Origin: RGIG3701 sp017403345
GTDB lineage: Bacteria > Planctomycetota > Planctomycetia > Pirellulales > Thermoguttaceae
NCBI GenBank assembly: GCA_017403345.1
Contig: JAFQOH010000003.1
Location: forward strand, 1-34,089
Reading direction: 5' to 3'
Length of the DNA stretch: 34,089 nucleotides
Below the pieces are notes generated by a model. That model made no database searches, was not told the origin of the DNA, and was given only the letters and a program-made list of their open reading frames with translations. Within the stretch, counting starts at the first letter, position 1. Each line of letters begins with the position of its first letter. Below are positions 22,145-31,384 of this stretch, one piece after another. A program made the position numbers and the translations under genes.

Positions 22145-22160
22145 GTGTATATCAATACAC
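22145..22160. promoter_or_regulatory. Inverted repeat downstream of the nifJ promoter
   Basis: gtgtat-atca-atacac is a perfect 6-bp inverted repeat placed about 10 bp downstream of the putative nifJ -10 box. It could be an operator or a 5'-end stabilising hairpin. Confidence 0.4.
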
Positions 22161-22168
22161 CATCCTTA

Positions 22169-22196
22169 ATTATATATTTTTATCAAATTTACGCAA
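22169..22196 (-). promoter_or_regulatory. nifJ: Putative nifJ promoter
   Basis: TTGCGT and TATAAT on the minus strand with a 16-bp spacer. The -10 box is a full consensus match. It lies about 70 bp before the nifJ GTG. Confidence 0.55.
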
Positions 22197-22541
22197 GGGG
22201 GGCCGTGCCGGATTTTCCGAATTTTGTTTGACTAATAGAAAAAAACTTCCATTTCCCGGAAAATTTTCAAGAAAAAGTAAGAAAAAAATGGGATATTTCT
22301 CTCCAGGCACGCTCATAGCTTCTGAAGCAAAACGCCCTGGCGGATGTAAAATCTTTGCATTTTAGGCAAAACTAAAGTGTGGCGGTGCGGAAATTCACAA
22401 AGTAGGATTTTTGAGATCAAGGTTTCTCCCAGCAGCTGCCGGATGCGCAGATCAAAAACTTTCCGAGCGATCCAGTGGACCCTCTATGATTTCAGCACAG
22501 ACGCTTTAGCAGAGATCTCCTGCCATGCCATAAACGACTGC

Positions 22542-22574
22542 GAGGGAGAAACATTTGGAAGTTGTTTCTCCCTC
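22542..22574 (-). terminator. Hairpin after the PEP-CTERM gene
   Basis: A perfect 12-bp stem (gagggagaaaca / tgtttctccctc) about 35 bp after the stop codon. No T-run follows on the minus strand, so it may be a 3'-end stabiliser or an imperfect terminator. Confidence 0.55.
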
Positions 22575-22608
22575 AGACTCCCTTTTCGAGAACTTTTGGG
22601 TCTTTTGT

Positions 22609-24747
22609 TCATTTTTGTTTGTTTTTGCGTCGGTAGGCAGCTCCCAACGCCCCAAGTCCCAGGACCAGAAGCGTCATCGTGCCCGGTTCCGGAACGGCAC
22701 TCCTGAAATCAGCGTTCGTCGTCAGGAACGCAAACGTAAAGTCCGCATCCGCCAAAGGATTCCCCGCCAGAGCGGAAAACGTGTTGATCTCAAACGTACC
22801 GTCATCCGTCACTTCGTAAGAGATCAGACCATGGAAGGGGTCGCCGTCTTCCCCGCCTGCAAGACCAAGAAGGAGAAAACCGTCGTCTGCGGTGAGGCCT
22901 TCGCCAAGCGTCAGTTCGTAAATGCCTTTCTCGATGCGCTCCACATCGAAATAGCCGAAACCGCTGTTCACGCTGCCGTCGAAACCGTCGATCCACCCGC
23001 TGATGAACGCTTGGTCATCCGCTCCGTACGGAAGGAAAACGAGGCCGTAATTGTTCGCTTTCGCCGCACCGTCATTCGCACCGTACGTGTCGATCAGCCA
23101 TGTGCCGTCCGCCTGAGGAGCCGCACTGGTGACGTGATTCCCATTATTCGTCAATCCCGTGGCGAACAGAATGCCGTCTTTCGTAGAATCGACTCCGTCG
23201 ATCTTCAGCGTCTGCACACCGGCCGAGACGTTCGTCATTTCCGCAGTATACACACTTGAGCGGTTCGAGAGCACGCCGTTTGTGTTCACCGTTGCGGTCA
23301 TCCACTGGTCCGATCTGTTCGGGAAATAGCCGACCGAGACATTTCCATCCAACTCACTGCCGTTCACGTTCGCGTAGGTCACACAGGCAGTCCCTTCGTT
23401 CCAGACCTGCGCGACCGCCCGTTTGTCGTTCTGCGCGACCGTTGCGATCGTCACACCGTCTGCCATGGCGATGGGCCGCCCATTGACGTAGAGATGGAAG
23501 TCGCCCATGTTCCACTGGTTGACGGACAGGTAGCTGGAGGAGGACTCAAACGCCTGGAAGGTGATGTTGCCGTTTCTTCCTTTATCTGTCGTGAGCAGAC
23601 CGCCGGCGTAGTCTTTCCCGGCCGGGTCGTAATCGGAGCGGTAAAAGCCTTTTTCGGGAGCCGTGAGAGCGGCATCGTAGGCAATGAACGCGAAATTGAA
23701 CGAGGAGTTTTGAAGATCTGTTGCTGTACACGTTTTTCCGGAATGGAGATCCACACTGTTGATGATGAATGATTTCCCGTCGTCGGAGGGCTGCGCGAAA
23801 ATGGCATTATCGCTGTTCCACGCCGAGATCGACGATTCATCCAGTTTGTCGGTCGTTCCGTTGATCAGAAGGATCCCGTCTGCCGGCGTGTAGTCATCCA
23901 GCGTTAGGCGATACTGCCCGTTTTTGATGATCTCCACGGAATAACCGGTCCCGCCGTAGAGGAAAGGCTGCGTCTGATTGATATTTCGAATCGCGACACT
24001 TCCCGTGACGGTACCTTCGGTTCCATGCGGGATGAAGGCGTAGTTCATCGTGTATTTACTGCCGCTTTTACTTGCATCGCCGGAATTGTCGCAGATCTTA
24101 AAATCAAAGGTTCCGTTCGCAGTGTTCACGGAACTGTTGATGACATAATCCGGATTCCAGCTGAAAGTTCCAACGTTCGCGTACGGCACGGCAGCACTGG
24201 CGATGACGACGCCGTCCATCGGGTTGAAGTTACCTTCCGCGAAGAAATTTTTCAGTCCCTCAACTGCCGCAGCCGACGTGACCGTCTGTCCGAAATGGAG
24301 ATTTGTCGAGGCTTTCGGGATCAGGAGAACGTTCGTGTTGTTCGGCAGCTCTTCATTTTTATCGCTGGCACGGACGGAGGAGATCTCCCAGTTGCCGCTG
24401 CTGTTGATATTCGCGCCGGTAATGGCGAAGTCGTTCGCGTTCACCGTATTCGCCGTACGGAATCCCTCAGCGGTATTGGTCAGAAGGAGCCAGTTGTTCG
24501 CACTGACGTTCCCATTATTCACCTTCATGCTCCAGTCCGCACGGTTCCCGCCAAGCGTAACGCCCGGCGTCCCGTAGATCTGGTAGGTATACTGGCCAAA
24601 ATCGTTCGCGTTTCCGGAAGTGATGGTCTCTTTTTCCTGAACGTGAAACTGCGTAATGACCGGTGACTGCGCCAGTGCAAGTTCCGCCGCGGCAATACAC
24701 GACAAACCGAACAGTCCGACAGCACAATACTTTGCAATACAGTCCAT
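22609..24747 (-). CDS. Secreted PEP-CTERM repeat protein
   Basis: This 712-residue exported protein has an N-terminal signal peptide (CAVGLFGLSCIAAAELALAQ, cleavage expected after ALA near residue 27). It ends in a textbook PEP-CTERM sorting signal: VPEPGT, a hydrophobic helix (TLLVLGLGALGAAY) and a basic tail (RRKNKQK). An exosortase/archaeosortase-type enzyme should cleave such a tail and attach the protein to the surface or extracellular matrix. In between are several related blocks of about 120-150 residues, each with a Gly-rich strand pair, Y-x-L-T-L, then DGILL or DGFLL, then a strand ending in FxFAFI or FxFAFL. These look like tandem beta domains. I recognise no enzyme motif. The ATG at 24747 has AGGAGA about 8 nt upstream; the longer frame to 24885 is rejected. 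No exosortase is in the window. Confidence 0.85.
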   Translation of the reverse strand: MDCIAKYCAVGLFGLSCIAAAELALAQSPVITQFHVQEKETITSGNANDFGQYTYQIYGTPGVTLGGNRADWSMKVNNGNVSANNWLLLTNTAEGFRTANTVNANDFAITGANINSSGNWEISSVRASDKNEELPNNTNVLLIPKASTNLHFGQTVTSAAAVEGLKNFFAEGNFNPMDGVVIASAAVPYANVGTFSWNPDYVINSSVNTANGTFDFKICDNSGDASKSGSKYTMNYAFIPHGTEGTVTGSVAIRNINQTQPFLYGGTGYSVEIIKNGQYRLTLDDYTPADGILLINGTTDKLDESSISAWNSDNAIFAQPSDDGKSFIINSVDLHSGKTCTATDLQNSSFNFAFIAYDAALTAPEKGFYRSDYDPAGKDYAGGLLTTDKGRNGNITFQAFESSSSYLSVNQWNMGDFHLYVNGRPIAMADGVTIATVAQNDKRAVAQVWNEGTACVTYANVNGSELDGNVSVGYFPNRSDQWMTATVNTNGVLSNRSSVYTAEMTNVSAGVQTLKIDGVDSTKDGILFATGLTNNGNHVTSAAPQADGTWLIDTYGANDGAAKANNYGLVFLPYGADDQAFISGWIDGFDGSVNSGFGYFDVERIEKGIYELTLGEGLTADDGFLLLGLAGGEDGDPFHGLISYEVTDDGTFEINTFSALAGNPLADADFTFAFLTTNADFRSAVPEPGTMTLLVLGLGALGAAYRRKNKQK

Positions 24748-24803
24748 AAAAAAATCTCCTAAAAAACTTAGGGCAAGGAAAACCATCCAAAAATCCAATA
24801 AAA

Positions 24804-24831
24804 ATTTTACTTCAAAATCACATAAAGTCAA
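24804..24831 (-). promoter_or_regulatory. Putative promoter of the PEP-CTERM gene
   Basis: TTGACT and TAAAAT on the minus strand are spaced by 16 bp, about 57 bp before the ATG, in an A/T-rich stretch. Confidence 0.5.
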
Positions 24832-24957
24832 CAAGAAAAATAAAAAAAGTCTGAATTGCACCGAAAACCATTCGCAAATTTCCACATTTTCGGTATATTC
24901 GGACTTTTTTCAGCACTGGACCATCAAAAATCTTCTCAAACGGGTCCTATTCGGAAG

Positions 24958-25842
24958 TCATTCTCCTTCCACTGTGGAAATGACCTGGCATTCCGGCAGG
25001 CCGGCTTCCAGTTGTGCAGCGCCCTCCGGAGTGATCTGCGTGCGCGTTACGTGAAGGGTCTTGAGATTTTTCAGCTTCAGAAGTGCCGGAATGCATGCAT
25101 CGGTCACGGCCGTCCGTCCCAGATGGAGAAATTCCAGATTTTCCAGTCCCGCGAGCCTCTCGATCCCCGCGTCTGTTACGAGCGTTTTGTCGAGATTGAG
25201 TTTCACGAGCTGCGGCATCCGCGCGAAAACATCACATGCCGCATCATCCAGCTGCGTCGCGTAAAAATTCACATCCGCAAGCGTTTCGATCCCCGCCAGA
25301 GCCGCCGCTCCTGCCGACGTGACCTGCGTATTGCTGACGTCCAGCGACTGGAGCTTCTGTGAGGTCCCCAAGCGTTTAAGCGTCTCGTCCGTGATCTTCG
25401 TCCCGGCAAACCGCAGCCGTACGAAACGGGAAAGATCCAGCTTTGCCGTTCCGGCATCCGTCACGTTCGTCTCGGCCATGAAAAGCTGCGTGAGTGCCGG
25501 AAGCTGCGCGATCTTCTCCATCACCGCATCCGTCACGGCCGTCTTGTCCAGCGCGAGGCTCGCAAGTGACGTGAAAGAGGCCAGATTCGGCAGCGTCTCG
25601 TCCGTGACCTGCATCCCGTTGAGCTTCAGATCCTTCAGAGCCGGCAGATCCGCAAGCGTTTTTCCCGTAAACTCCGGCGCGTTTCGAGCGTCGATGACCA
25701 GTACCTGACCGTCTGGAGTGAGACGCACTTTTGCACCGGCTGCTTCGAGCTCCGCGATTTCGGCAGCCGAAAGACTTCCGCCGAGCATTCCTAGCGCAAA
25801 AATAGAGGAAAGAGCAAGGCTTTTCAAAATACTTTTTTTCAT
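24958..25842 (-). CDS. Secreted leucine-rich-repeat protein
   Basis: This 294-residue protein starts with a signal peptide (KSLALSSIFALGMLGGSLSA, cleavage near residue 26). After a short lead-in it forms about nine leucine-rich repeats of roughly 24 residues. The recurring pattern is L-x-x-L-x-L-x-x-T-x-V-T-D-A-x-x-x-x-L, for example LASLALDKTAVTDAVMEKI and LEFLHLGRTAVTDACIPAL. This T-x-V-T-D-A-G form is the cysteine-containing-like LRR class that planctomycetes carry in large numbers. Such proteins are thought to be binding scaffolds; no ligand can be inferred. The ribosome site is weak. It is upstream of the PEP-CTERM gene on the same strand, but 210 bp with a separate promoter-like sequence lie between them. 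Confidence 0.83.
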   Translation of the reverse strand: MKKSILKSLALSSIFALGMLGGSLSAAEIAELEAAGAKVRLTPDGQVLVIDARNAPEFTGKTLADLPALKDLKLNGMQVTDETLPNLASFTSLASLALDKTAVTDAVMEKIAQLPALTQLFMAETNVTDAGTAKLDLSRFVRLRFAGTKITDETLKRLGTSQKLQSLDVSNTQVTSAGAAALAGIETLADVNFYATQLDDAACDVFARMPQLVKLNLDKTLVTDAGIERLAGLENLEFLHLGRTAVTDACIPALLKLKNLKTLHVTRTQITPEGAAQLEAGLPECQVISTVEGE

Positions 25843-26074
25843 ATCACGATCCGTTTCTAAAAAAGGGCAGGGGACTAATCATTCTTTATTCAGGATACCA
25901 CAATTTCTCAAAAAAGTAAAGGGACCGCCATTCAAAATCCTCAAAATATTTTCATTCCGGTCAAATTTGTGCCGGTGAGGACATAAAAGGGCCCCAAGCA
26001 CGTATGGAGTCTCTTTCTAACAGAAAAATATTGAAAAAATTTAAGGATTCTTAATTTTTTATAACTATTGTGTA
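25843..26074. other. Divergent intergenic region
   Basis: A/T-rich DNA between the LRR gene and the divergent RND efflux operon. No gene is visible. The clear elements are the efflux promoter and palindrome just downstream (26075-26128). Confidence 0.5.
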
Positions 26075-26102
26075 TTGACAAAATTTGATTTTACGATATA
26101 AT
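26075..26102 (+). promoter_or_regulatory. Consensus sigma-70-like promoter of the RND efflux operon
   Basis: TTGACA (26075-26080) and TATAAT (26097-26102) both match the consensus perfectly, with a 16-bp spacer. The expected start point is near 26109, giving a short leader with CAGGAG before the ATG. Confidence 0.85.
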
Positions 26103-26113
26103 CCGTTCTGATC

Positions 26114-26128
26114 GATTAATATTTAATC
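26114..26128. promoter_or_regulatory. Palindrome just after the efflux start point
   Basis: gattaa-tat-ttaatc is a perfect 6-bp inverted repeat a few bases downstream of the expected transcription start, a typical place for a repressor operator. No regulator gene is in the window. Confidence 0.45.
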
Positions 26129-26148
26129 ATTATTCAGGAGATAAATAT

Positions 26149-27744
26149 ATGGTTCGCAAATCCCTTTTCACCCTTGCGTGTGCTGTCCTTGTCATGCAGT
26201 TTCTTTTTTTGACCGGCTGCAAGGATTCAGGAGAAGCGGCTCAGGAACAGCCGCAGGCGCCTCCGACGCTTGTGACGGCAGAGAGAGTCGAAGCCTCTAT
26301 TCCGGAAACGGTTAAAAAGTATGTCGGTACGTTTGAAGCGATCGAGACGGTCGACGTTGTGGCGCGCGTATCCGGCAAGATCACGGAAATGAACGTGGAA
26401 GAAGGTAAAAACGTTCAGGCCGGCGAGCAGCTTTTCAAAATCGAAGATACGGTCTACAAAGCCAATCTTGCTTCTGCCGTTGCGAGCGTTGCAACGAGTG
26501 AAGCCAATATCAAGACGAGTGAAGCGAATCTGAAATCGGCGACGGCTACCGTGGAAGATCTGGAAGCGAAACTGCGTTACGCGATCAATAATTATTTGCG
26601 CAATGCACGTCTTTATTGCGGCGACAGTGAAGCGCTGAACGTGCCGTTCGAGCAGCTTGCCAAGGCGGAACTGAACAGCGATACGATCCTCGGAAGTCTG
26701 AAAACGATCAATGAGATCGTGATGAAGATCGAGGTCCCCAAAGCTGCCGTTTCGAAAGATGCGTACGAGAATGCTGAAACGACGGTGAAAAGTGCCGTTG
26801 CGGCTCTGGAAAGCGCCCGGGCTGCGCTTCAGGCTGCAGAGGGAACGCTCGGCAGTGCGCGTGCGTCGCTCGACGTTGCGAAAGCAAAGCTGGAACTCGC
26901 GGAATTCGACAATAAATACACGGTGGTCACGTCGGACATCTCCGGGCGTGTCGGCCGAACGAATACCACGCTGGGCAACTACGTGACTCCGGCCAGCGGT
27001 GCGCTGATCACCGTTACGCAGATGAGTCCGGTCTACGTCCGCTTTTCGATGAGCGAACAGGATTTCGCGGAAATGTTCGGCAATGTGCAGAATCTCCAGG
27101 ACAGCCACATTAAAGTGGAAGTCCAGCTTCTGAATAGAAATCCGAACGGCGTGAATGAAGAAGAAAAAACCAAATTCGCGGTCAAAACTGACGAAAACGG
27201 CAAAAACATGATCTTCCTCGATAACTCGGTCCACACGAACATGGGGGCTGTTTACCTTTGGGCGACGATCGATAATGAGCACGAAAACTTCAATCCCGGC
27301 GGTCTGTGCCGCGTCATCGTGACGAAATTCGGTGCGGAAAAATGTGCGTTCGTCCGCAACACAGCGATCCAGCATGACCCGCAGGGAACTTTCGTTTACG
27401 TCGTTGGAAACGGCAATCTCGTGGAAATGCGCCGCGTGAAGCTCGGTCCTGCCACGGAACAGTACCAGGCGATCATGCCGAATGATGACCTGACCCAGAC
27501 GGTTCGTGAAGGGGAAGTCGTCGTGACCACAGGTACGCACAAGATCATCATGATGCCGGGAGTCCAGCCGAAAGTCGACCTTGCGCTTCCGAGCGGTTTG
27601 ACTGCAGAACAGGCTCCGCTGAACGTTACGGGTGTCGTCGGCGGCGCTCCGGCAGTAAAACCGGCAGTAAAACCGGCTGAAAAACAGACCGAAAAACCGG
27701 CGGAAAGCAAACTGGTTTCCAATGAACAGCCTTCTGAGAAATGA
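26149..27744 (+). CDS. RND efflux periplasmic adaptor lipoprotein (AcrA/MexA-like)
   Basis: This 531-residue protein is the membrane-fusion subunit of an RND pump and bridges the inner-membrane transporter to an outer-membrane channel. The signal peptide ends in the lipobox LTGC (Cys24), so it should be lipid-anchored. It has a first barrel/lipoyl half (VARVSGKITEMNVEEGKNVQAGEQLFKIED, about 65-94), a long Ala/Glu-rich coiled coil (about 100-260), the returning lipoyl half (DISGRVGRTNTTLGNYV) and beta-barrel and membrane-proximal domains. It is longer than AcrA (about 400), mainly because of a longer hairpin and a Pro/Lys-rich tail with repeated KPA motifs. It has a consensus promoter, a good ribosome site (CAGGAG), and a 12-bp gap to the pump gene. 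Confidence 0.92.
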   Translation: MVRKSLFTLACAVLVMQFLFLTGCKDSGEAAQEQPQAPPTLVTAERVEASIPETVKKYVGTFEAIETVDVVARVSGKITEMNVEEGKNVQAGEQLFKIEDTVYKANLASAVASVATSEANIKTSEANLKSATATVEDLEAKLRYAINNYLRNARLYCGDSEALNVPFEQLAKAELNSDTILGSLKTINEIVMKIEVPKAAVSKDAYENAETTVKSAVAALESARAALQAAEGTLGSARASLDVAKAKLELAEFDNKYTVVTSDISGRVGRTNTTLGNYVTPASGALITVTQMSPVYVRFSMSEQDFAEMFGNVQNLQDSHIKVEVQLLNRNPNGVNEEEKTKFAVKTDENGKNMIFLDNSVHTNMGAVYLWATIDNEHENFNPGGLCRVIVTKFGAEKCAFVRNTAIQHDPQGTFVYVVGNGNLVEMRRVKLGPATEQYQAIMPNDDLTQTVREGEVVVTTGTHKIIMMPGVQPKVDLALPSGLTAEQAPLNVTGVVGGAPAVKPAVKPAEKQTEKPAESKLVSNEQPSEK

Positions 27745-27756
27745 AAGGACTGAACG

Positions 27757-30700
27757 ATGATTTCTGGTATTTTTATCCAAAGACCAAAATTCGCCATCGT
27801 CATCAGTCTGCTGATGATCCTGGCCGGATGTCTGGTCATCCCAAACATGCCGATCGCGGAGTATCCTGAAGTCGCTCCGCCGGAAGTCCAAGTCTCGGCC
27901 GTCTACCCCGGCGCGAGTGCCGAAGATATCGCCGATACCGTTGCGGCTCCGATCGAGTCGCAGATGAACGGTCTGGAAAACCTCCTGTACTACAAATCGA
28001 CGTCCAGCAACACCGGACAGTACAACTTGAGCGTTTACTTCAAATACGGTGCAGACGCCGACATTTCGCAGGTCAACGTGCAGAATGCTGTTTCCCGTGC
28101 AGAACCGGTCCTTCCGCAGGAAGTCATTGCACGCGGTGTTCAGGTCCGCAAGAAATCTTCCGACATGCTTTGCGTGTTTTCGTTCGAGTCGAAAACAATG
28201 AACCTTCGTGACCTGGCGTCCTACGTTAAGATCAACATCATGGACGAAGTATCCCGTGTTGACGGTATTTCCGACTGTATGATGTGGTCCAACGAGTTCT
28301 ACAGTATGCGAATCTGGCTCGACCCGGCTAAAATGGCCGCGATGGGGATCACGCCAAGTGAAGTTGCTGCTGCCATTCAAGGGCAGAACGTTCAGGCTGC
28401 TGCCGGCTCTGTTGGTATTGAGGCAAGTAACGACCTGATGCAGTACAAGATCAACGTCAAAGGACGCCTCGTGACTGAAGAAGAATTCGGCAACATCATC
28501 GTCCGCTCCGACGGTAAGGGGAACATCGTCAAGATGAGCCATATTGCACGGATCGAGCTTGGGGCTGAATCCTACGCGGCTCACGGTAAACATAATATGA
28601 AGAACTGTGTTCCAGTCGTTATTTTCCGTACGGCAGGCTCCAACGCACTGAATACGGTAAATGGAACGCTGGAGAAGATCGAACAGCTTCGTCCGGAATT
28701 TGAAAAGGCGGGAATCGATTTCTCCATTATTTACAATCCGACGGAATACATCACGATCTCGCTGAAGGAGATCATTCGCACGCTGATCGAAGCCCTCGTT
28801 TTGGTCATTGCCGTGACGTATCTCTTCCTTCAGGACTGGCGTGCTACGATCATTCCGTCGATCGCCATTCCGGTCGCGCTTGTCGGTACGTTCCCGTTCC
28901 TGATGGTTTTCGGCTACAGCGTAAATACCCTGACGATGTTCGGTCTGATCCTCGTTATTGGGTCGCTCGTGGATGACGCCATCATCGTGGTAGAGAGCGT
29001 CATGTCGAACATCGAGGAAGGAATGTCCCCGCGCGAAGCGACGTACAAAAGTATGGGGCAGATCACCGGCGCCATCATCGCAACGACGCTCGTGACGCTG
29101 GCCATTTATGTTCCGATCTGCTTCAACGGCGGTATGGTCGGGGTCATTTACAAACAGTTTGCCGTGACGATGTGCGTGGCTCTGGTCCTCTCCGGCGTCA
29201 ACGCGCTGACGCTCAGTCCTGCGCTTTGCGTTCTGATCCTTCGCGCCAAGCAGGAAAAGAAAAAGCGCAGCATCATGGACGTGATTTTCGTCCCGTTCAA
29301 CTTTGGTCTGAACAAATTCCGTTCGGGATTCCTCTTCTTCAGCGGGATCCTTGTCCGCCGCTCTCTCCTGACGCTGGCGGTTTTGGGGCTGGTACTTTGG
29401 GCGAACGGATTCAAGTTCACGTCCATGCCGACCTCCTTCCTTCCGGAAGAAGATAAAGGCGCCATCATGTGTAACGTGGAACTGGCGCCGGGAACCGCAC
29501 TTTCCGAGACACAGCGAGTCATTAATGCTCTTGAAGAAAGTTTCTTCCATGAGGAAGGTGTGAACGAAACGCTGGCAGTCGCGGGCTATAGTATGATGGG
29601 CGGTCTGGGTGAAAATAACGCGATGCTGATCGTAGACCTTTTGGATTGGGATGAGCGTACGACTCCGGAAATGCAGATCAACGCGATCAACGCAAGATTC
29701 CAAGCGAAAGCCGCCCAGTTCCCGGAAGCGCGGATCATGTGCTTCAAACCGCCGGCGATCGCCGGTATGGGAACTACGAGCGGTGCGTCCTTCATGCTCA
29801 GCTCTTCGGGAGGTGTGACTGCGGATGAACTTTCCATGATGGGAAAAATGCTTGGCGGCGAACTGATGAGTGACCCGAACGTACAGTTCGCCATGACGGC
29901 GTACAACTCGGACATGCCGCAGCTTCGTCTGGAGATCGACCGCGAAAAAGCCGAGCTGATGAAAGTTCCGATCTCCGCGATCTTCGGAACGCTTCAGAGT
30001 CAGCTGTCGTCCTACTACGTGAACGACTTCAACATTCAGGGGTACACGTTCAAGGTCCAGGTCCAGGCTATCGCGGGTGAGCGAAGTATCATGGAAGACG
30101 TGAAGAATCTTTACATCCAGAACCTGGAAGGTCAGATGGTACCGGTCACGAGTGTTGCGGACATTCACTTTGAGGTAGGTCCGCAGACGATCACTCGATT
30201 CAACCAGTACATGTCGGCACCGTTTAACGCGACGCTAAAACCGGGAACGCTGAAGAGTTCCGGGGAGTTCATGAAGCAGATCAAAGCCGCCAATTCGATC
30301 AAACCGAAGGAAGGCGAAGCCACGCGTTACTCCATCAACTGGACGGATATAACGCTTCAGGAAAGCATGAACGAAGGGAAGATCGTCGGTCTTCTTGCAA
30401 CGGCCATCGTGTTCGGCTACCTGTTCCTTGTGGCGCAGTATGAAAGCTGGACGATCCCGGTGCCGGTCATGCTCTCGGTCTCCGTGGCGACGCTCGGCGC
30501 TCTGTTGGGTCTGGGACTTTCCCAGCTTGACCTGAGTATTTACGCGCAGCTCGGTCTGCTGATGCTCATCGGTCTGGCAAGTAAAAACGCTATTTTGATG
30601 GTCGAGTTCGCAAAAGTCCAGCACGAAGAAGAAGGCCTGAATATCGTGGATTCCGCTCTGGAAGGCGCAAGTCAGCGATTCCGCGCGGTGCTCATGACAG

Positions 30701-30972
30701 CGTTCTCGTTCATTCTGGGCGTGCTGCCGCTCGTTACCGCGACGGGCGCAGGTGCTGCGAGCCGAAGAGCCATCGGTATTCCGACGTTCTACGGAATGCT
30801 CATCGCGACGGTCTTTGGTATCGCGCTGATCCCGGCACTTTACGCGCTGTGCCAGCGTGTGCGTGAATTCGTCTCCCGCCGCGATTACGCTGCCGAAGCG
30901 CTTGCCGCCAAAGCCGCGAAAATCAGTGATGCTGCCGACACGGCAGAACCGGCTGCGGATGGCGGATGCTGA
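27757..30972 (+). CDS. RND multidrug efflux transporter permease (AcrB/HAE1-like)
   Basis: This 1071-residue inner-membrane protein is the proton-driven drug exporter of an HAE1-type RND pump. It has the duplicated layout of 12 membrane helices and two large periplasmic loops. FIQRPKFAIVISLLMILAG is helix 1. The proton-relay pair D406-D407 in LVDDAIIVVE (helix 4) and the lysine K943 in GLASKNAILMVEF (helix 10) match the essential residues of AcrB. The length is typical (AcrB 1049). The C-terminus adds an Ala/Asp-rich tail ending in ADGGC. It follows the adaptor by 12 bp with AAAGGA before the ATG, and a strong terminator follows. No TolC-type channel gene is in the window, so it must be supplied from elsewhere. 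The substrates are unknown. Confidence 0.95.
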   Translation: MISGIFIQRPKFAIVISLLMILAGCLVIPNMPIAEYPEVAPPEVQVSAVYPGASAEDIADTVAAPIESQMNGLENLLYYKSTSSNTGQYNLSVYFKYGADADISQVNVQNAVSRAEPVLPQEVIARGVQVRKKSSDMLCVFSFESKTMNLRDLASYVKINIMDEVSRVDGISDCMMWSNEFYSMRIWLDPAKMAAMGITPSEVAAAIQGQNVQAAAGSVGIEASNDLMQYKINVKGRLVTEEEFGNIIVRSDGKGNIVKMSHIARIELGAESYAAHGKHNMKNCVPVVIFRTAGSNALNTVNGTLEKIEQLRPEFEKAGIDFSIIYNPTEYITISLKEIIRTLIEALVLVIAVTYLFLQDWRATIIPSIAIPVALVGTFPFLMVFGYSVNTLTMFGLILVIGSLVDDAIIVVESVMSNIEEGMSPREATYKSMGQITGAIIATTLVTLAIYVPICFNGGMVGVIYKQFAVTMCVALVLSGVNALTLSPALCVLILRAKQEKKKRSIMDVIFVPFNFGLNKFRSGFLFFSGILVRRSLLTLAVLGLVLWANGFKFTSMPTSFLPEEDKGAIMCNVELAPGTALSETQRVINALEESFFHEEGVNETLAVAGYSMMGGLGENNAMLIVDLLDWDERTTPEMQINAINARFQAKAAQFPEARIMCFKPPAIAGMGTTSGASFMLSSSGGVTADELSMMGKMLGGELMSDPNVQFAMTAYNSDMPQLRLEIDREKAELMKVPISAIFGTLQSQLSSYYVNDFNIQGYTFKVQVQAIAGERSIMEDVKNLYIQNLEGQMVPVTSVADIHFEVGPQTITRFNQYMSAPFNATLKPGTLKSSGEFMKQIKAANSIKPKEGEATRYSINWTDITLQESMNEGKIVGLLATAIVFGYLFLVAQYESWTIPVPVMLSVSVATLGALLGLGLSQLDLSIYAQLGLLMLIGLASKNAILMVEFAKVQHEEEGLNIVDSALEGASQRFRAVLMTAFSFILGVLPLVTATGAGAASRRAIGIPTFYGMLIATVFGIALIPALYALCQRVREFVSRRDYAAEALAAKAAKISDAADTAEPAADGGC

Positions 30973-31035
30973 ATCGGAAAACGCGGAAAATGAAATGTGC
31001 CGAATGATGGAAACCTGATCCGGCACAATGATCTT

Positions 31036-31096
31036 GAGGTTTCGGGCTCCCGGGCAGATATGCTCCGAATGTCTGGGAGTACCGAGCCTCTTTTTT
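31036..31096 (+). terminator. Intrinsic terminator of the RND efflux operon
   Basis: A long stem with internal bulges runs from gaggtttcgggctcccgggcaga to tgtctgggagtaccgagcctc, with a loop of about 11 nt, and is followed by six T. It is 64 bp after the pump stop codon. Confidence 0.75.
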
Positions 31097-31100
31097 GGGG

Positions 31101-31243
31101 CTCTTCCGGAAAGTGCGTACCGATCAGGTCCGAGCTTGCCGCTGAGAGGGCAGAGGAGACGCAGAAACACACGGAAAAGAAAGAGGAAAAAGACAGTGAA
31201 CGTGCCCTGACACGAATTTCACGGAAAGACACGAAAAGACGCA
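31101..31243 (-). repeat. Dispersed intergenic repeat, copy B (inverted)
   Basis: The reverse complement aligns with 3931-4087 over about 150 bp, sharing blocks around ttccgtgaaattcgtgtca and gcactttccggaagag. The two copies are about 27 kb apart, in opposite orientation, each beside a gene end. Confidence 0.75.
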
Positions 31244-31345
31244 AATGATTTTTTAAAAAATCAAAAAATGTTCGAACCGTCTGTTTTTTATTTTTACCGC
31301 TTTGGTGTTAAGATCCGTGTTTCTCTGTGAGTTTTCAGTGCATTC

Positions 31346-31384
31346 AGTGGTAGAACTTAGTGGTAGAACTTAGTGGTAGAACTG
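31346..31384 (+). repeat. 13-bp tandem repeat
   Basis: Three consecutive units of agtggtagaactt, the last differing in its final base. Non-coding and probably a slippage product inside repeat-derived DNA. Confidence 0.85.

Larger units (their letters stand above)
22100..22608. other. Intergenic region between nifJ and the PEP-CTERM gene
   Basis: About 510 bp without a supported gene. It contains the nifJ promoter and a small inverted repeat (22145-22160) near nifJ, and a strong hairpin (22542-22574) after the PEP-CTERM gene. Nothing else stands out. Confidence 0.6.

Noticed and set aside
26227..30168. A 1313-codon open frame on the minus strand opposite the RND adaptor and pump
   Set aside because: It spans two real genes and their junction, has His/Arg/Asp-rich composition and no recognisable motif. 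It is an effect of codon bias in the true genes.
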